Assembly: GCF_014281965.1 (NCBI RefSeq)
Contig: NZ_JACFTB010000002.1
Coordinates: 538,606 to 602,605, forward strand
Length of the DNA: 64,000 bases
Source: Rhodococcus sp. BP22
GTDB taxonomy: Bacteria > Actinomycetota > Actinomycetes > Mycobacteriales > Mycobacteriaceae
Direction: 5' to 3'
Shown here: piece after piece, positions 36,844-45,711 of the stretch
Layout: each line of letters begins with the position of its first letter
Numbering within the stretch: position 1 is the stretch's first letter
Notes under the pieces: model-generated
Seen by the model: the letters and a program-made list of their open reading frames with translations, nothing else
Databases searched by the model: none
What the model was told of the DNA's origin: nothing
Position numbers and translations under genes: made by a program

Positions 36844-36930
36844 GGAGGCGTGCCAGAGCGGCCGAATGGGAGTCACTGCTAATGACTTGACCCTTCACCG
36901 GGTCCGGAGGTTCAAATCCTCTCGCCTCCG
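36844..36930 (+). tRNA. tRNA-Ser(GCU)
   Basis: The acceptor GGAGGCG pairs with CGCCTCC, discriminator G and encoded CCA at 36931-36933. The anticodon stem AGTCA/TGACT holds CTGCTAA, anticodon GCT. A long variable arm is present. No integrase or island lies next to it. Confidence 0.97.
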
Positions 36931-37003
36931 CCAAGCTGATCCGCAAGGACCAGCCAGTTTGACGCAGGACCGTTGATTCGTAAGGATCAACACAATTGAA
37001 CAT

Positions 37004-37076
37004 GCGCCCGTAGCTCAACGGATAGAGCACCTGACTACGGATCAGGAGGTTAGGGGTTCGAATCCCTTCGGGCGCA
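37004..37076 (+). tRNA. tRNA-Arg(ACG)
   Basis: The acceptor GCGCCCG pairs with CGGGCGC, discriminator A; CCA is not encoded. The anticodon stem CCTGA/TCAGG holds CTACGGA, anticodon ACG, which is read after deamination to inosine. The T arm AGGGGTTCGAATCCCTT is intact. Confidence 0.97.
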
Positions 37077-37080
37077 CAAG

Positions 37081-37127
37081 AAATAGTCTCGCACTTGCGG
37101 AAACGCACAGTGCGAGACTATTTTTCT
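37081..37127 (+). terminator. strong intrinsic terminator after tRNA-Arg
   Basis: A 15-bp perfect stem (37081-37095 with 37109-37123) encloses an inner TGCG-GAAA-CGCA stem-loop with a GNRA-type tetraloop, followed by TTCTTTG. It closes the tRNA transcription unit. Confidence 0.9.
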
Positions 37128-37417
37128 TTGTCGTAGATTGCCTCCGCGATCCGTAGGCGAAGCTGACCAGGTGGGGTATCCGGTAGATCCGCAGTGGGAG
37201 TTCGGTCACGTTTCCGGCAAGGAGAATTGGCGCCTACAAGCTTGAGTGCACATGCGGACGCCGAAGTAGTTCTACGAGTATGTCTACGCGAACGCACTGC
37301 ACAGGAGTTCGCAGTCGAAGATCACTACGGAAACCGGTCTTCGACTCCGAGGACCCAGGGTGTCCGTTTCGATGGGTTCCGACCGAGCGGACGTAAAGGG
37401 TCTGTCATGATCGGGGG
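37128..37417. other. intergenic region, no supported gene
   Basis: 290 bases after the tRNA terminator. A small open frame crosses it on the plus strand but lacks a start signal and any domain character. The last bases hold the GGGGGATG start region of the next small gene. Confidence 0.4.
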
Positions 37418-37573
37418 ATGCTTGGACTAATTGGATTGTTACTCGTCGTGTGGCTGGTATTCGTCATTCTCGGGTTCGTTGTCAAAGGCTTGCTCTGGTT
37501 GGCCATCATCGGGATCGTGTTGTTCGCAGCGACCGCTGCGTGGGGTTGGGTGAAGCGAAACACTCGCACCTGA
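37418..37573 (+). CDS. small hydrophobic membrane protein, 51 residues
   Basis: ATG at 37418 directly after GGGGG. Two hydrophobic helices (LGLIGLLLVVWLVFVILGFVV and LLWLAIIGIVLFAATAAWGW) flank a KG turn, and a basic tail WVKRNTRT ends it. Short two-helix proteins with this VKGLLWLAIIGIVLF pattern recur in actinobacteria and have no known role. It converges with the TetR gene 16 bases on. Confidence 0.75.
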   Translation: MLGLIGLLLVVWLVFVILGFVVKGLLWLAIIGIVLFAATAAWGWVKRNTRT

Positions 37574-37589
37574 CGCTGGGCCGATTCGC

Positions 37590-38210
37590 TCATCGAGAAT
37601 GTGGACGAGCTTGGATGGCGCCCTCGGAGTGGCGAGGTGTCGACGACGCGAGGGCAGCAACAACTTGAAGAAGGTTTGCGGCACTGAAGCTTTCGGGCCG
37701 ACGTACGACGTCTATCGCAGCTCCCTGGATGAGAGCGACGAGTGTGGAGCGGAATGCGTCGGGATCGAGATCGTGTTCCCGGGCGAATCGGCCGGTGACG
37801 GGGTGAATCGCGTCGGTATACAGACGGAGACCCGTGTCGATCTGGTCACGAAAATCGGCGCTTCTTCGGAGGAAGTAGAACTGGAAAAGTAGGTCGACTT
37901 CATCACGCTGAGTGTGGAGGCCTTCTAGTTCTGTCGTGATCATCTCGTAGAGGGCGACGTCTGCGGGAAGGTCCTCGCCGAACCCGTCTTCCGGCCCGTC
38001 CAAGGTTGTCTCGAGCAATCGCGCAAGCAGAGCGTGAAGCAAGCCGTTTTTGGTTTGGTAGTAGAAGTAGACGAGGCCGCTGGAGAGGTCCGCTTCTGCA
38101 GAGACTGTCCGCGCTGTGACAGTGTCCAGTCCGCCATCGAGCGCCACCAGTTTTGCGGCGGCAAGGATGTCGCTACGCCGCTCGAGTTCTGACTTCTTTG
38201 CTCCGGCCAC
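37590..38210 (-). CDS. TetR-family regulator
   Basis: 206 residues. N-terminal helix-turn-helix: ILAAAKLVALDGGLDTVTARTVSAEADLSSGLVYFYYQTKNGLLHALL. The C-terminal ligand domain is of the larger KstR2-like type with FQFYFLRRSADFRDQI. It faces an SDR gene across 139 bases that contain a perfect palindrome, the likely operator for both genes. Confidence 0.88.
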   Translation of the reverse strand: MAGAKKSELERRSDILAAAKLVALDGGLDTVTARTVSAEADLSSGLVYFYYQTKNGLLHALLARLLETTLDGPEDGFGEDLPADVALYEMITTELEGLHTQRDEVDLLFQFYFLRRSADFRDQIDTGLRLYTDAIHPVTGRFAREHDLDPDAFRSTLVALIQGAAIDVVRRPESFSAANLLQVVAALASSTPRHSEGAIQARPHSR

Positions 38211-38278
38211 TCTCGGGAGCCTAGACCAGCGCAGGTGTATGGCCAGCAGGTATGAGGTTGTCCAGAGTCACATTGCGG

Positions 38279-38300
38279 GTATTGACCAGTTGGTCAATAC
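38279..38300. promoter_or_regulatory. palindromic TetR operator
   Basis: GTATTGACCA, two central bases GT, then TGGTCAATAC: a perfect 10-bp inverted repeat. It lies 68 bases from the TetR start and 49 bases before the SDR start, in the divergent promoter. TTGAC inside it may also be the -35 of the SDR promoter. Confidence 0.8.
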
Positions 38301-38349
38301 TGGAGGTATTGGTGTTGCTTCGTCGCCGTCTACTGCTAGGAGAAGAACT

Positions 38350-39168
38350 GTGTCTCATTCCCTGAGGAATCAAACCGTCTTGGTCACCGGCGGTGGCAGT
38401 GGCATCGGCCGACTTCTCGCCTTGGGTGCTGCTGAACGTGGGGCCCGGGTCATCGTGTGGGATCTGTCCGAAGAGGCAGGAGGCAATGTCAGCAAGGAGA
38501 TTGTTGCTGCGGGTCACTCTGCCGCGGCCTACACCGTTGATGTGTCCGATCGCGATTCCGTCCAGGCAGCCGCGAAGCTAGCGGGGCCTGTCGACGTCCT
38601 GATCAACAACGCGGGGATCGTCACCGGCAAGAACCTCCTCGACGCCTCCGACGACGCCATCGAGCGCACGATCCGCGTGAACACGCTTTCCCTTTTCTGG
38701 GTCACCCGGGCCTTCCTCGGCAACATGATCGAGAACCGTCGCGGTACCGTCGTCACCGTTTCCAGTGCTGCGGGGCTTGTAGGGGTCGCCAAGCAAACCG
38801 ACTACTCCGCGAGCAAGTTCGCCGCATTCGGTTTCGCTGAATCACTCCGTGTGGAGCTCTCGAAAGCCAACGCCGGTATCAACTCGCTGGTTGTGTGCCC
38901 GTACTTCGTCAGCACCGGAATGTTCAAGGGTGTGCAGACGAAATACCCACTCCTTTTACCGATTCTCACGCCCGAGTCCGTTGCGGAGAAAACCCTGACA
39001 GCGATCGAGAAGGGCCGCCACGAGTTGATCATGCCCCGATTCGTGAACCTCCTGTCGCCCGCCCGCGTGCTTCCAGTTCGCTGGTTCGACAAACTCATGA
39101 ACCAGCTCGGCGTCAACAACACCATGGATCACTTCGTCGGCCGCGTCGAGGCGAAGAGTAAGAGCTGA
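38350..39168 (+). CDS. short-chain dehydrogenase/reductase
   Basis: 272 residues. NAD site VTGGGSGIGRLLALG, NNAG, catalytic Ser in VVTVSSAAG and YSASK for Tyr-Lys. The C-terminal part (PESVAEKTLTAIEKGRHELIMPRFVNLLSPARVLPVRWFDKLM) resembles membrane-associated retinol/steroid-type SDRs (DHRS/RDH). GTG at 38350 has AGGAGA eight bases upstream. It is controlled by the divergent TetR. The substrate is probably a hydrophobic alcohol or ketone. Confidence 0.88.
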   Translation: MSHSLRNQTVLVTGGGSGIGRLLALGAAERGARVIVWDLSEEAGGNVSKEIVAAGHSAAAYTVDVSDRDSVQAAAKLAGPVDVLINNAGIVTGKNLLDASDDAIERTIRVNTLSLFWVTRAFLGNMIENRRGTVVTVSSAAGLVGVAKQTDYSASKFAAFGFAESLRVELSKANAGINSLVVCPYFVSTGMFKGVQTKYPLLLPILTPESVAEKTLTAIEKGRHELIMPRFVNLLSPARVLPVRWFDKLMNQLGVNNTMDHFVGRVEAKSKS

Positions 39169-39195
39169 CGACCCCTGCCGTCGAACCTTCAGCGA

Positions 39196-40443
39196 TCACC
39201 TCGGCGATGCACCGACGAGGGGGGCGAGCTGTGATGCGATCGGGTTGAGGTTGAGCTTGTCCGGATCCACCTTGGGCTTGCCGTCCCATGGTTGCGGTGT
39301 TTCAGGATCCGCGAAGACGATCCGGTTGGCGCTGCGGACGCCCGTCACGCTGCCCTGGGGTGTTGCGCAGTTCGCTCGAAGGTTCAGCGGGTAGTTCTCT
39401 TCGGTGAGGTCGAAGTTGGGATCATTCGCTTTCTCCTCGTCGAGAATGTCCTGTGAACCCTCGTAGCCGATGGTGCATGGTGGGGGATTGTTCGTTTCCA
39501 GCACCAGTCCCAAATGAGCTGTGCCATCGTTGGGCACGATAGTTCCAGCACCTGCGGCGAGGGCGGGCAGGAAGATCAGCAGCGGTCTGAGCGCGAGGGA
39601 TTTCAGGCCGGTTATTTCGGTGACCGAGTTGATATTCGTCAGGTCGGTCGTCAGGGAGGGTCCGCCGTCGGCGATCAGTGCACCCACCTGATCGCTTGCT
39701 GCCGTGCCGGTTTCGATGAGGCGCCTTATGTCGGGGTCGTTGCTGCGCAATTGGGCTGCAACCGCGTCGAGATCGGTGCTGAACCGACCGATTGCAGAGG
39801 ACTGTTCGGACTGGGTGTCGAGAACTGTCCTGCTGTCCCTGATGAGTGAGAGTGTCTCTGGCAGAGCGTCGTCGGCGCTCTCCGACAGAGACCCAAGCGT
39901 ATCGGCCAACACCTGCAGGTCGTCACCCCTGCCGTTCAAAGCATCACCGAGTTCACGTACGACTGTCGTCAGATTCTTCAGTGGAACCGTTTTCACGAGC
40001 CGATCGACACTGGCGAGTACTTTCTCGACAGGCACAGGTGTTTCGGTGTTCTCCGACGTGATCGTCGAACCGTCGTCGAGGTAAGGCCCGTGCTCACTGA
40101 TCGGCTGCAGATCGACGTATTGTTCACCGATCATCGACCGGTTGGCGACGACGGCCCTCGCCGAATCCGGAATGTCCGGTCCTTCGCTGTCGAGGAGGAG
40201 TTCCACGTCGATCCCGTTGTGCGTCAGCGACATTGTCCCGACGGTGCCGACCGGAACCCCGCGGTAGGTAACTTCCGCGTTGCGGAAAATGCCGCCGGAA
40301 TTCTCGAATTGGGCGTGGACCCGATACTGCCCGAATCCGAGTAGGTTATCGATCCGAACGTACTTTCCGCCGACGAAGACGATGCCGGCGACGGTAACCA
40401 CCACCAATGCGACGAGCTGAATCTTGACCAGTCGAGATCTCAC
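39196..40443 (-). CDS. orphan Mce-family (MlaD-domain) protein
   Basis: 415 residues: one N-terminal membrane helix (LVKIQLVALVVVTVAGIVFV), the MCE domain (about 40-120; YRVHAQFENSGGIFRNAEVTYRGVPVGTVG), a long helical region and a C-terminal tail ending in a Pro-rich stretch. It looks like the MceF/MceE class of lipid-import subunits. Normally six mce genes and two yrbE permease genes occur together; here it stands alone downstream of the monooxygenase operon. The GTG at 40443 has GGAGGT five bases upstream, better than the ATG at 40482. Confidence 0.85.
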   Translation of the reverse strand: MRSRLVKIQLVALVVVTVAGIVFVGGKYVRIDNLLGFGQYRVHAQFENSGGIFRNAEVTYRGVPVGTVGTMSLTHNGIDVELLLDSEGPDIPDSARAVVANRSMIGEQYVDLQPISEHGPYLDDGSTITSENTETPVPVEKVLASVDRLVKTVPLKNLTTVVRELGDALNGRGDDLQVLADTLGSLSESADDALPETLSLIRDSRTVLDTQSEQSSAIGRFSTDLDAVAAQLRSNDPDIRRLIETGTAASDQVGALIADGGPSLTTDLTNINSVTEITGLKSLALRPLLIFLPALAAGAGTIVPNDGTAHLGLVLETNNPPPCTIGYEGSQDILDEEKANDPNFDLTEENYPLNLRANCATPQGSVTGVRSANRIVFADPETPQPWDGKPKVDPDKLNLNPIASQLAPLVGASPR

Positions 40444-40509
40444 AGCCCACCTCCGAGTTTCCTGACTACTGACGTCTTCCACCGAGTAGTGGCTCGTATC
40501 GGGCAGCAG

Positions 40510-41346
40510 CTATCTCGGGGATTGAGCCTGTTCCACTTCGCGCAGCAGAGCAGTGAGTTTCCGGTCGCGCGCCAGCTTCCACTCGAGCACGGGATTGAGG
40601 ATCCCGCGCAGCCAGAAGTACGGCAGCCACACCGTTGGGGCGACTATCCGGGCACGGCGAGTTCGGGCAGCGTCGACCAAGAGATCTGCGGCTCGATCAG
40701 CAGACAGTCTTCGGTTCAGTGGCCAGGGGAGAAGCTGACCGATTCGCTTGCCCATCGGGTCGTTGTCGAGTGTGTCGCGGGCCAAGCCGGTGTCCACCAC
40801 GCCGAAGTACGCGAGCCCGGCGGAGGCTCCGAACGCAGCCAGTTCGATGCGCAATCCGCGTCCGAGCTGTTCGACGGCCGCCTTGCTCACCATGTACGGC
40901 ACCCCGCCCATGCCAGGTGTGAACGCCGCACACGAGGACACCAACAGCATGTGCCCACCGCTTGCGACGATCTCGTCTGCTGCCGCTCGCACGATGTTCA
41001 GCACGCCGCCGAAATTGACGGCCATCACGGAGTCGAAGACATCTCGTTCGACAGTCCGAATTGTTGCCGGCGGTGGGGTGATTCCCGCATTGGCCACCAC
41101 GATGTCGAGTGCGCCGAAGGCCGCCACCGTCCGACGGACGCACTCCACCATCGCCTCGGAGTCGGTCACGTCGGCCGAGAGGAAGAGAACTCGTTCGGAT
41201 GAACGCGCCTGTGCAGGTATGTCTCGATCGACAACTGCGACATACGCACCCGCTGCCAGCAATTTCTCCACTGTCGCAGCGCCGATGCCCCGCGCCCCGC
41301 CTGTCACCAGCGCAACTTTGTCGGGAAGAGAGATGTGTCGACTCAT
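40510..41346 (-). CDS. short-chain dehydrogenase/reductase
   Basis: 278 residues. VTGGARGIGAATVEKL, NAGI, VSSCAAF with the Ser and PYMVSKAAVE with Tyr-Lys. The C-terminal extension with WLPYFWLRGILNPVLEWKL is hydrophobic and suggests membrane contact. The start overlaps the monooxygenase stop by four bases (ATGA), so the two enzymes are translated together and may handle the same alcohol or ketone. Confidence 0.88.
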   Translation of the reverse strand: MSRHISLPDKVALVTGGARGIGAATVEKLLAAGAYVAVVDRDIPAQARSSERVLFLSADVTDSEAMVECVRRTVAAFGALDIVVANAGITPPPATIRTVERDVFDSVMAVNFGGVLNIVRAAADEIVASGGHMLLVSSCAAFTPGMGGVPYMVSKAAVEQLGRGLRIELAAFGASAGLAYFGVVDTGLARDTLDNDPMGKRIGQLLPWPLNRRLSADRAADLLVDAARTRRARIVAPTVWLPYFWLRGILNPVLEWKLARDRKLTALLREVEQAQSPR

Positions 41347-42923
41347 GAGCGATCCTTCAACCGTGTCGAATTGCCGTTCGGCTTCTGTTCTTTCGGATCG
41401 GTGGCACTGCCGATGCGGTACTCGTAGTGTTCGAGGTCGATCGTGGACATGCGGCGGGTGAAATTACGTACCGAGCCCGGCCAGTAGGTGACGTTCCGCC
41501 CGGATGGGCTCAGGTAGTAGCTACTGCATCCGCCCGAGTTCCATACCGAGCCCTCGAGCGTGGCATCGGTGTAGTCGGCGAACTCGCTCTGCGCCTGCCG
41601 GCTGACTTCCAGCGACGCAATGGTTTTGGCGTCCATGACCCGCAGTGCCTCCAGGATGTAGTTCACCTGCGCTTCGATCGTGACTACCTGCGAGGTGTAG
41701 ACGACCGAATTGGGGCCGAGCAGCATGAAAAAGTTCGGGAACCCGTGCACGGTCGTGCCTCGGTACGAAGACATCTCTCCCGACGGCCACGCATCTGCCA
41801 ACGTTTGTCCGTCGCGGCCGCGGATGCGACGGAACCCCGAATGGCCGGCGACGGTGAATCCAGTTCCCAGGACAATCGTGTCCACCGGGTGAGTTCGACC
41901 GCCGGTGGTCACGATGCCCGTTGACACAACTTCTGCGATGCCGGTTGTTTCGACGGTGACGTTGTCCCGGGACAGTGCGGGATAGAACTTGTTCGAGAAC
42001 GTCGGTCGCTTACAGCCGAACGCATAATCGGGAGTGAGCTTCTTGCGCAACACTGGATCCTTCACCTGGCGACGCAAATGCGCTCGTCCGAGCACGGTCA
42101 GTGGTGCGAGCAGTGATCGATGGTGAATGAGGCCGGGCACCAACGCTTCCTGGAACAAGTCGAACGTGCGCCGCATCATGCGTTGCAGCGGAGGGAACCT
42201 TCGGAGCATCGATCGTCCGGATTCGGAGATCGACCGGTCGGGGTGCGGCAGTATCCACGTCGGAGTCCGCTGGAACACGGTCAGATGGGCGGCCTCGGGT
42301 GCGATCCGCGGTACGAACTGCACCGCGGACGCCCCGGTACCGATCACCGCAATTCGCCGACCGCGAGCGGAGTGTTCGTGATCCCATTCTGCGGAATGGA
42401 AGACAGATCCCGAAAATGACTCCAGACCGGCAATATTCGGCTTGGCGGGTTCGCTGAAGGGTCCGAGTGCGCCGACGAGTATGCGCGCCGACCAGGCCCC
42501 TTCCGACGTCGTCACCAGCCACCTGGCCTCGTCTTCGTTCCACGTTGCGTCCAGCACCTCGTGACCGAAGCGGATGCGGTTCCGAATGTCGAACCGGTCG
42601 GTGCAGTCGTTCAGGTAGGCCTCGATCTCGGGCTGAAGAGGGTAAAGGCGGGTCCAGTCCGGGTTGGGCGCAAAAGAGAAGGAGTACAGCGCAGAGGGGA
42701 TATCGCACTGGGCGCCAGGATAAGTATTGACGTGCCACGTTCCGCCGACCGCATCGTCGCGCTCGAAGATCAGAAAGTCACCACGACCTTCCTGCTGAAG
42801 ACGAATCGCTGCACCGAGGCCGCCGAATCCGGCCCCGATGATCGCGACGTCGACGAGGGAGACCGCCAGGTTGTCGGAGGCGTCGTGCTCATTGGCAGAT
42901 GTGTCCGAAACAGTTGTGGTCAT
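41343..42923 (-). CDS. flavin monooxygenase, Baeyer-Villiger type
   Basis: 526 residues. FAD motif IIGAGFGGLGAAIRLQ, the BVMO fingerprint FSGSVFHSAEWD (FxGxxxHxxxW-D), and the NADPH motif VIGTGASAVQFVP. It inserts oxygen next to a ketone to give an ester or lactone. The gene lies between a ferredoxin-type reductase and an SDR, in the same direction with little spacing, downstream of a TetR-controlled promoter. Confidence 0.92.
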   Translation of the reverse strand: MTTTVSDTSANEHDASDNLAVSLVDVAIIGAGFGGLGAAIRLQQEGRGDFLIFERDDAVGGTWHVNTYPGAQCDIPSALYSFSFAPNPDWTRLYPLQPEIEAYLNDCTDRFDIRNRIRFGHEVLDATWNEDEARWLVTTSEGAWSARILVGALGPFSEPAKPNIAGLESFSGSVFHSAEWDHEHSARGRRIAVIGTGASAVQFVPRIAPEAAHLTVFQRTPTWILPHPDRSISESGRSMLRRFPPLQRMMRRTFDLFQEALVPGLIHHRSLLAPLTVLGRAHLRRQVKDPVLRKKLTPDYAFGCKRPTFSNKFYPALSRDNVTVETTGIAEVVSTGIVTTGGRTHPVDTIVLGTGFTVAGHSGFRRIRGRDGQTLADAWPSGEMSSYRGTTVHGFPNFFMLLGPNSVVYTSQVVTIEAQVNYILEALRVMDAKTIASLEVSRQAQSEFADYTDATLEGSVWNSGGCSSYYLSPSGRNVTYWPGSVRNFTRRMSTIDLEHYEYRIGSATDPKEQKPNGNSTRLKDRS

Positions 42924-42941
42924 GAGATTTTCGACTCCTTC

Positions 42942-44072
42942 TTACAGATCGAGGACGACGACTTCGTTGTCGACGGCAGCTCGCGAAACACACGGGGTGA
43001 GCGTGGTCTGCCGCTCGGTGGCGTCGAGTACACGGTCGCGATGATCTACGCGGCCCTCGACGAGGCCGACGACGCAGACCCCGCAGAAACCCTGTCGACA
43101 CGAGTACGGTTGATCGGGCCTCGTCCGGCGTAGCGCATCGAGTGCAGTCTCCTGTGCGCCAACGGCAATCGTTTCACCCGAACGGTTCAAATGGAGCGTG
43201 AAGGGCTTACCGTCGACTACTGCCGGCGGAGCGAAAAGTTCGGCATGAAACTCCTGAATTCTGCGGTTTCGTATCGACTCGTCGCGAAGCCTCTTCGAGA
43301 GCGCCGCCGGTCCGCACACGTACATCGCGGAGTCGACTTCTGCGAGGTCCACGATCATGGCAGGGTCCGGCATACCGTCCACATCGTCGGCCGCGAGAAT
43401 CAGACGTCCACCCGAAGCAAGAGCCAACCGACCGAGGTCCGCGACGAAAGGCAGGCTTGCGTGTGATCGACCGTGGTAATAGAGCGTCCAACGAGCGTTG
43501 TCCTCTACGGCGCGCTCGATCATCGAGCGAATAGGGGTGATGCCGATTCCCGCTGCGACGAAGAGATAGTTGTCCGCTCGTGCCATCGGAAAGGCATTGC
43601 GCGGCCCTCTGACTCGAATGATGTCGCCGCGCTCGAGGCCGTGGATCTCGCTGGATACTCGGCCGCCGGGGATCTTCCGAACGCTGATCCGGTAGTGCTC
43701 GCCCTCGGAGGGTTGGCCGGCGAGTGAGTACTGACGCAGTTCCCCCGACGGTGTGATGATGTCGATGTGCGCGCCTGGAAGCCACGAAGGAAGCGGAACG
43801 CCGTCGTTGCGCCGCAGTAAGAGCGAGCGGACGTCCTCTGTTTCGACGACGATATCGTCGATGGTTGTCGCGAACTCGTATCCTGTGCCCCTTCGAGGTC
43901 GCGCAGGGGAGAGGGCCGTGATGATCGACGAATCCGCTACCAGCTTGGCGTAGATCCGGGACACGGCCCCGATGGCCCGTAACCCGATTCCTGGTTCGAC
44001 AACGGCGATGTCGCCCAGGTGACTACGGGTTTCGACCGATGTCGGTTCTGGATTCGTACTTTCGGTCCTCAC
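42942..44072 (-). CDS. PDR/VanB-type oxidoreductase with C-terminal 2Fe-2S ferredoxin
   Basis: 376 residues from the GTG at 44072, which overlaps the upstream stop (GTGA). Domains in order: FMN/FAD-binding barrel (IDIITPSGELRQYSLAG), NAD domain (FVAAGIGITPIRSMIE, YVCGPAALS) and a plant-type ferredoxin domain with CRQGFCGVC and a later Cys. It passes electrons from NAD(P)H to an oxygenase. The partner could be the diiron-like hydrolase upstream. Longer readings through the upstream gene are not supported. Confidence 0.88.
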   Translation of the reverse strand: MRTESTNPEPTSVETRSHLGDIAVVEPGIGLRAIGAVSRIYAKLVADSSIITALSPARPRRGTGYEFATTIDDIVVETEDVRSLLLRRNDGVPLPSWLPGAHIDIITPSGELRQYSLAGQPSEGEHYRISVRKIPGGRVSSEIHGLERGDIIRVRGPRNAFPMARADNYLFVAAGIGITPIRSMIERAVEDNARWTLYYHGRSHASLPFVADLGRLALASGGRLILAADDVDGMPDPAMIVDLAEVDSAMYVCGPAALSKRLRDESIRNRRIQEFHAELFAPPAVVDGKPFTLHLNRSGETIAVGAQETALDALRRTRPDQPYSCRQGFCGVCVVGLVEGRVDHRDRVLDATERQTTLTPCVSRAAVDNEVVVLDL

Positions 44073-44998
44073 GGCTGCGTCGCCAATGCCGCGGGTGACT
44101 TCGCCAGGTACTGCACAGCCTTGTCGATGTCGCCCATCTTCGAAGGGTGGAATCCAGGACGGATGTAGAGGGCGAGTTGCACGAACAGAAATGACAGGCC
44201 TGGAATCAGTTGTTTGCGTGAGGCTCTCGCGAACGCCAGTGGCCACGGCATCTGAATTCGACGGCGGAGGCGCCCTTTGCTCGAGCGCGGCGTTGCGACC
44301 GAGTTCTTGTACAGATATGCCGCTGTACTGAACCACAACAGAGCCAACCCAGCGCTGGCCGCGACGGCAGTCCGGGCGCGTCGGAACCCGCCTCCGTCTA
44401 CATACTGGAATGCGTCGAACGCCACGTTGCGGTGCTCGAGTTCTTCCGCACCGTGCCAGCGCAGCAGATCCAGCATCGTCGGGTCGACTCCGAGTCGATC
44501 GAATTCGGTGTTGTCGAGCAACCACTCACCGACGACGGCGGTGAAATGCTCTGCAGCCGCGTAGATTCCCAGGCGTTCGTTCAGCCACGCCTTGCCGGCT
44601 CGGCCCGTCAGGCCGTGGTCTCCGAAGACCACTCCTACTGCGAATCGGATGCGTCGCAGGATGGGTTCGATGTCCACTCCGTGAGTGACGAGGTAGTCGC
44701 GGAAACTTTCGTGCGAAGAGGCATGAGTGGCTTCCTGTCCAACGAAGCCGACCACTTCCTCGTGCAGTCGAGGATCGTCGATGAAGGGTAGAGCGCTTGC
44801 GAACACATCGGCCATGGCGCGCTCGCCCTCGGGGAGTACCAGGTGCATCACGTTCCAGAAGTGCGTGGCGTACCACTCCCCGGGGATGTATTGGAGCGGG
44901 ACGTTCGACCAATCGAATTTCACCGCGCGCGCGACGATCGCGTAGGACTCATCGGTATGCGGCTTACTCGTGGTGACGACCGCCTTGTTTCGGGACAT
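44069..44998 (-). CDS. PF10118-type metal-dependent hydrolase (diiron-like)
   Basis: 309 residues, helical. Conserved His/Glu sets are PGEWYATHFWNVMHLVLPEGE, GQEATHASSHESF, AAAEHFTAVV and WHGAEELEHRNVAFD, a pattern like ferritin-type diiron sites. Two hydrophobic segments near the C-terminus could attach it to the membrane. It is named a hydrolase in databases but its place before a ferredoxin-type reductase suggests an oxygenase or desaturase; this is inference. It heads the operon beside a TetR operator. Confidence 0.82.
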   Translation of the reverse strand: MSRNKAVVTTSKPHTDESYAIVARAVKFDWSNVPLQYIPGEWYATHFWNVMHLVLPEGERAMADVFASALPFIDDPRLHEEVVGFVGQEATHASSHESFRDYLVTHGVDIEPILRRIRFAVGVVFGDHGLTGRAGKAWLNERLGIYAAAEHFTAVVGEWLLDNTEFDRLGVDPTMLDLLRWHGAEELEHRNVAFDAFQYVDGGGFRRARTAVAASAGLALLWFSTAAYLYKNSVATPRSSKGRLRRRIQMPWPLAFARASRKQLIPGLSFLFVQLALYIRPGFHPSKMGDIDKAVQYLAKSPAALATQP

Positions 44999-45037
44999 CC
45001 GAACTCCATTTCTGCGGGTGATGTTGGCCCGATGTTA

Positions 45038-45062
45038 CATTGCAACAGTTGGTGTTGCAATG
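45038..45062. promoter_or_regulatory. palindromic TetR operator
   Basis: CATTGCAACA, five central bases, then TGTTGCAATG: a perfect 10-bp inverted repeat in the 112-base space between the diverging hydrolase and TetR genes. It is the obvious site for the TetR protein. Confidence 0.82.
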
Positions 45063-45110
45063 GTGCATTGAGCACGTGGCCGACAGCCGGGTGGCCGCTA
45101 GGATCGAGCA

Positions 45111-45698
45111 ATGCATCCCGACGGAGACGATGGGCCCATCCTCGATGCCGCATTCGAGCTGTTCGGGCAGGTAGGCATCGCTCGGACGACGATCGGAGAC
45201 GTCGCCAAGCGAGCACGCATCAACCGGGTGACCGTCTACCGCCGGATCGGGTCCAAGGACGAGTTGGTGCAAGCGGTCATGGCACGCGAATCGTCACGAC
45301 TTTTCGCGTCGCTGGCGAAGTCGGCTGCAGAGCAATCTTCGCGAGCTGACCGCGTCGCACATGGTTTCGCGACGACGATCGACTCGGTCAGGACCAATCC
45401 CGTGCTGCTGAAGATGTTCGATTCCGAGAGCCCCGTAGTGTTGGAACAGCTCACCATCAATGCGTCTGCGCTACTCGAGTCAGCGATCAGGGCCGCAACG
45501 CACATTGCGCGAGACGAATCCAGTACGGACGCGTTCGCAGTGCCCGATGCACCGGAAATCGTTGCACGCGTGGTCCATTCGATCCTGTTGACGCCTTCGG
45601 CAGGCGCTCCGCTCGAGACGTACGAGGACCTGCTCACCTTTGCCCACCGCAACATAGTCCCGCTGCTCGTGGCTGGGCGCACCGAATCGGAGTCATAG
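45111..45698 (+). CDS. TetR-family regulator
   Basis: 195 residues. Helix-turn-helix: ILDAAFELFGQVGIARTTIGDVAKRARINRVTVYRRIGSKDEL. It diverges from the monooxygenase operon and the palindrome between them is its probable operator, so it likely represses that operon until a hydrophobic substrate binds. The 3' end converges on the aldehyde dehydrogenase gene. Confidence 0.88.
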   Translation: MHPDGDDGPILDAAFELFGQVGIARTTIGDVAKRARINRVTVYRRIGSKDELVQAVMARESSRLFASLAKSAAEQSSRADRVAHGFATTIDSVRTNPVLLKMFDSESPVVLEQLTINASALLESAIRAATHIARDESSTDAFAVPDAPEIVARVVHSILLTPSAGAPLETYEDLLTFAHRNIVPLLVAGRTESES

Positions 45699-45711
45699 GA
45701 ACCACGGCAGA

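Noticed and set aside
37194..37430. 78-residue plus-strand frame after the tRNA terminator
   Set aside because: No ribosome-binding site or domain, and it overlaps the better supported small membrane protein start.
44073..44525. Upstream extension of the ferredoxin-type reductase
   Set aside because: It lies inside the PF10118 gene in another frame. The GTG at 44072 with GTGA overlap is the natural start.
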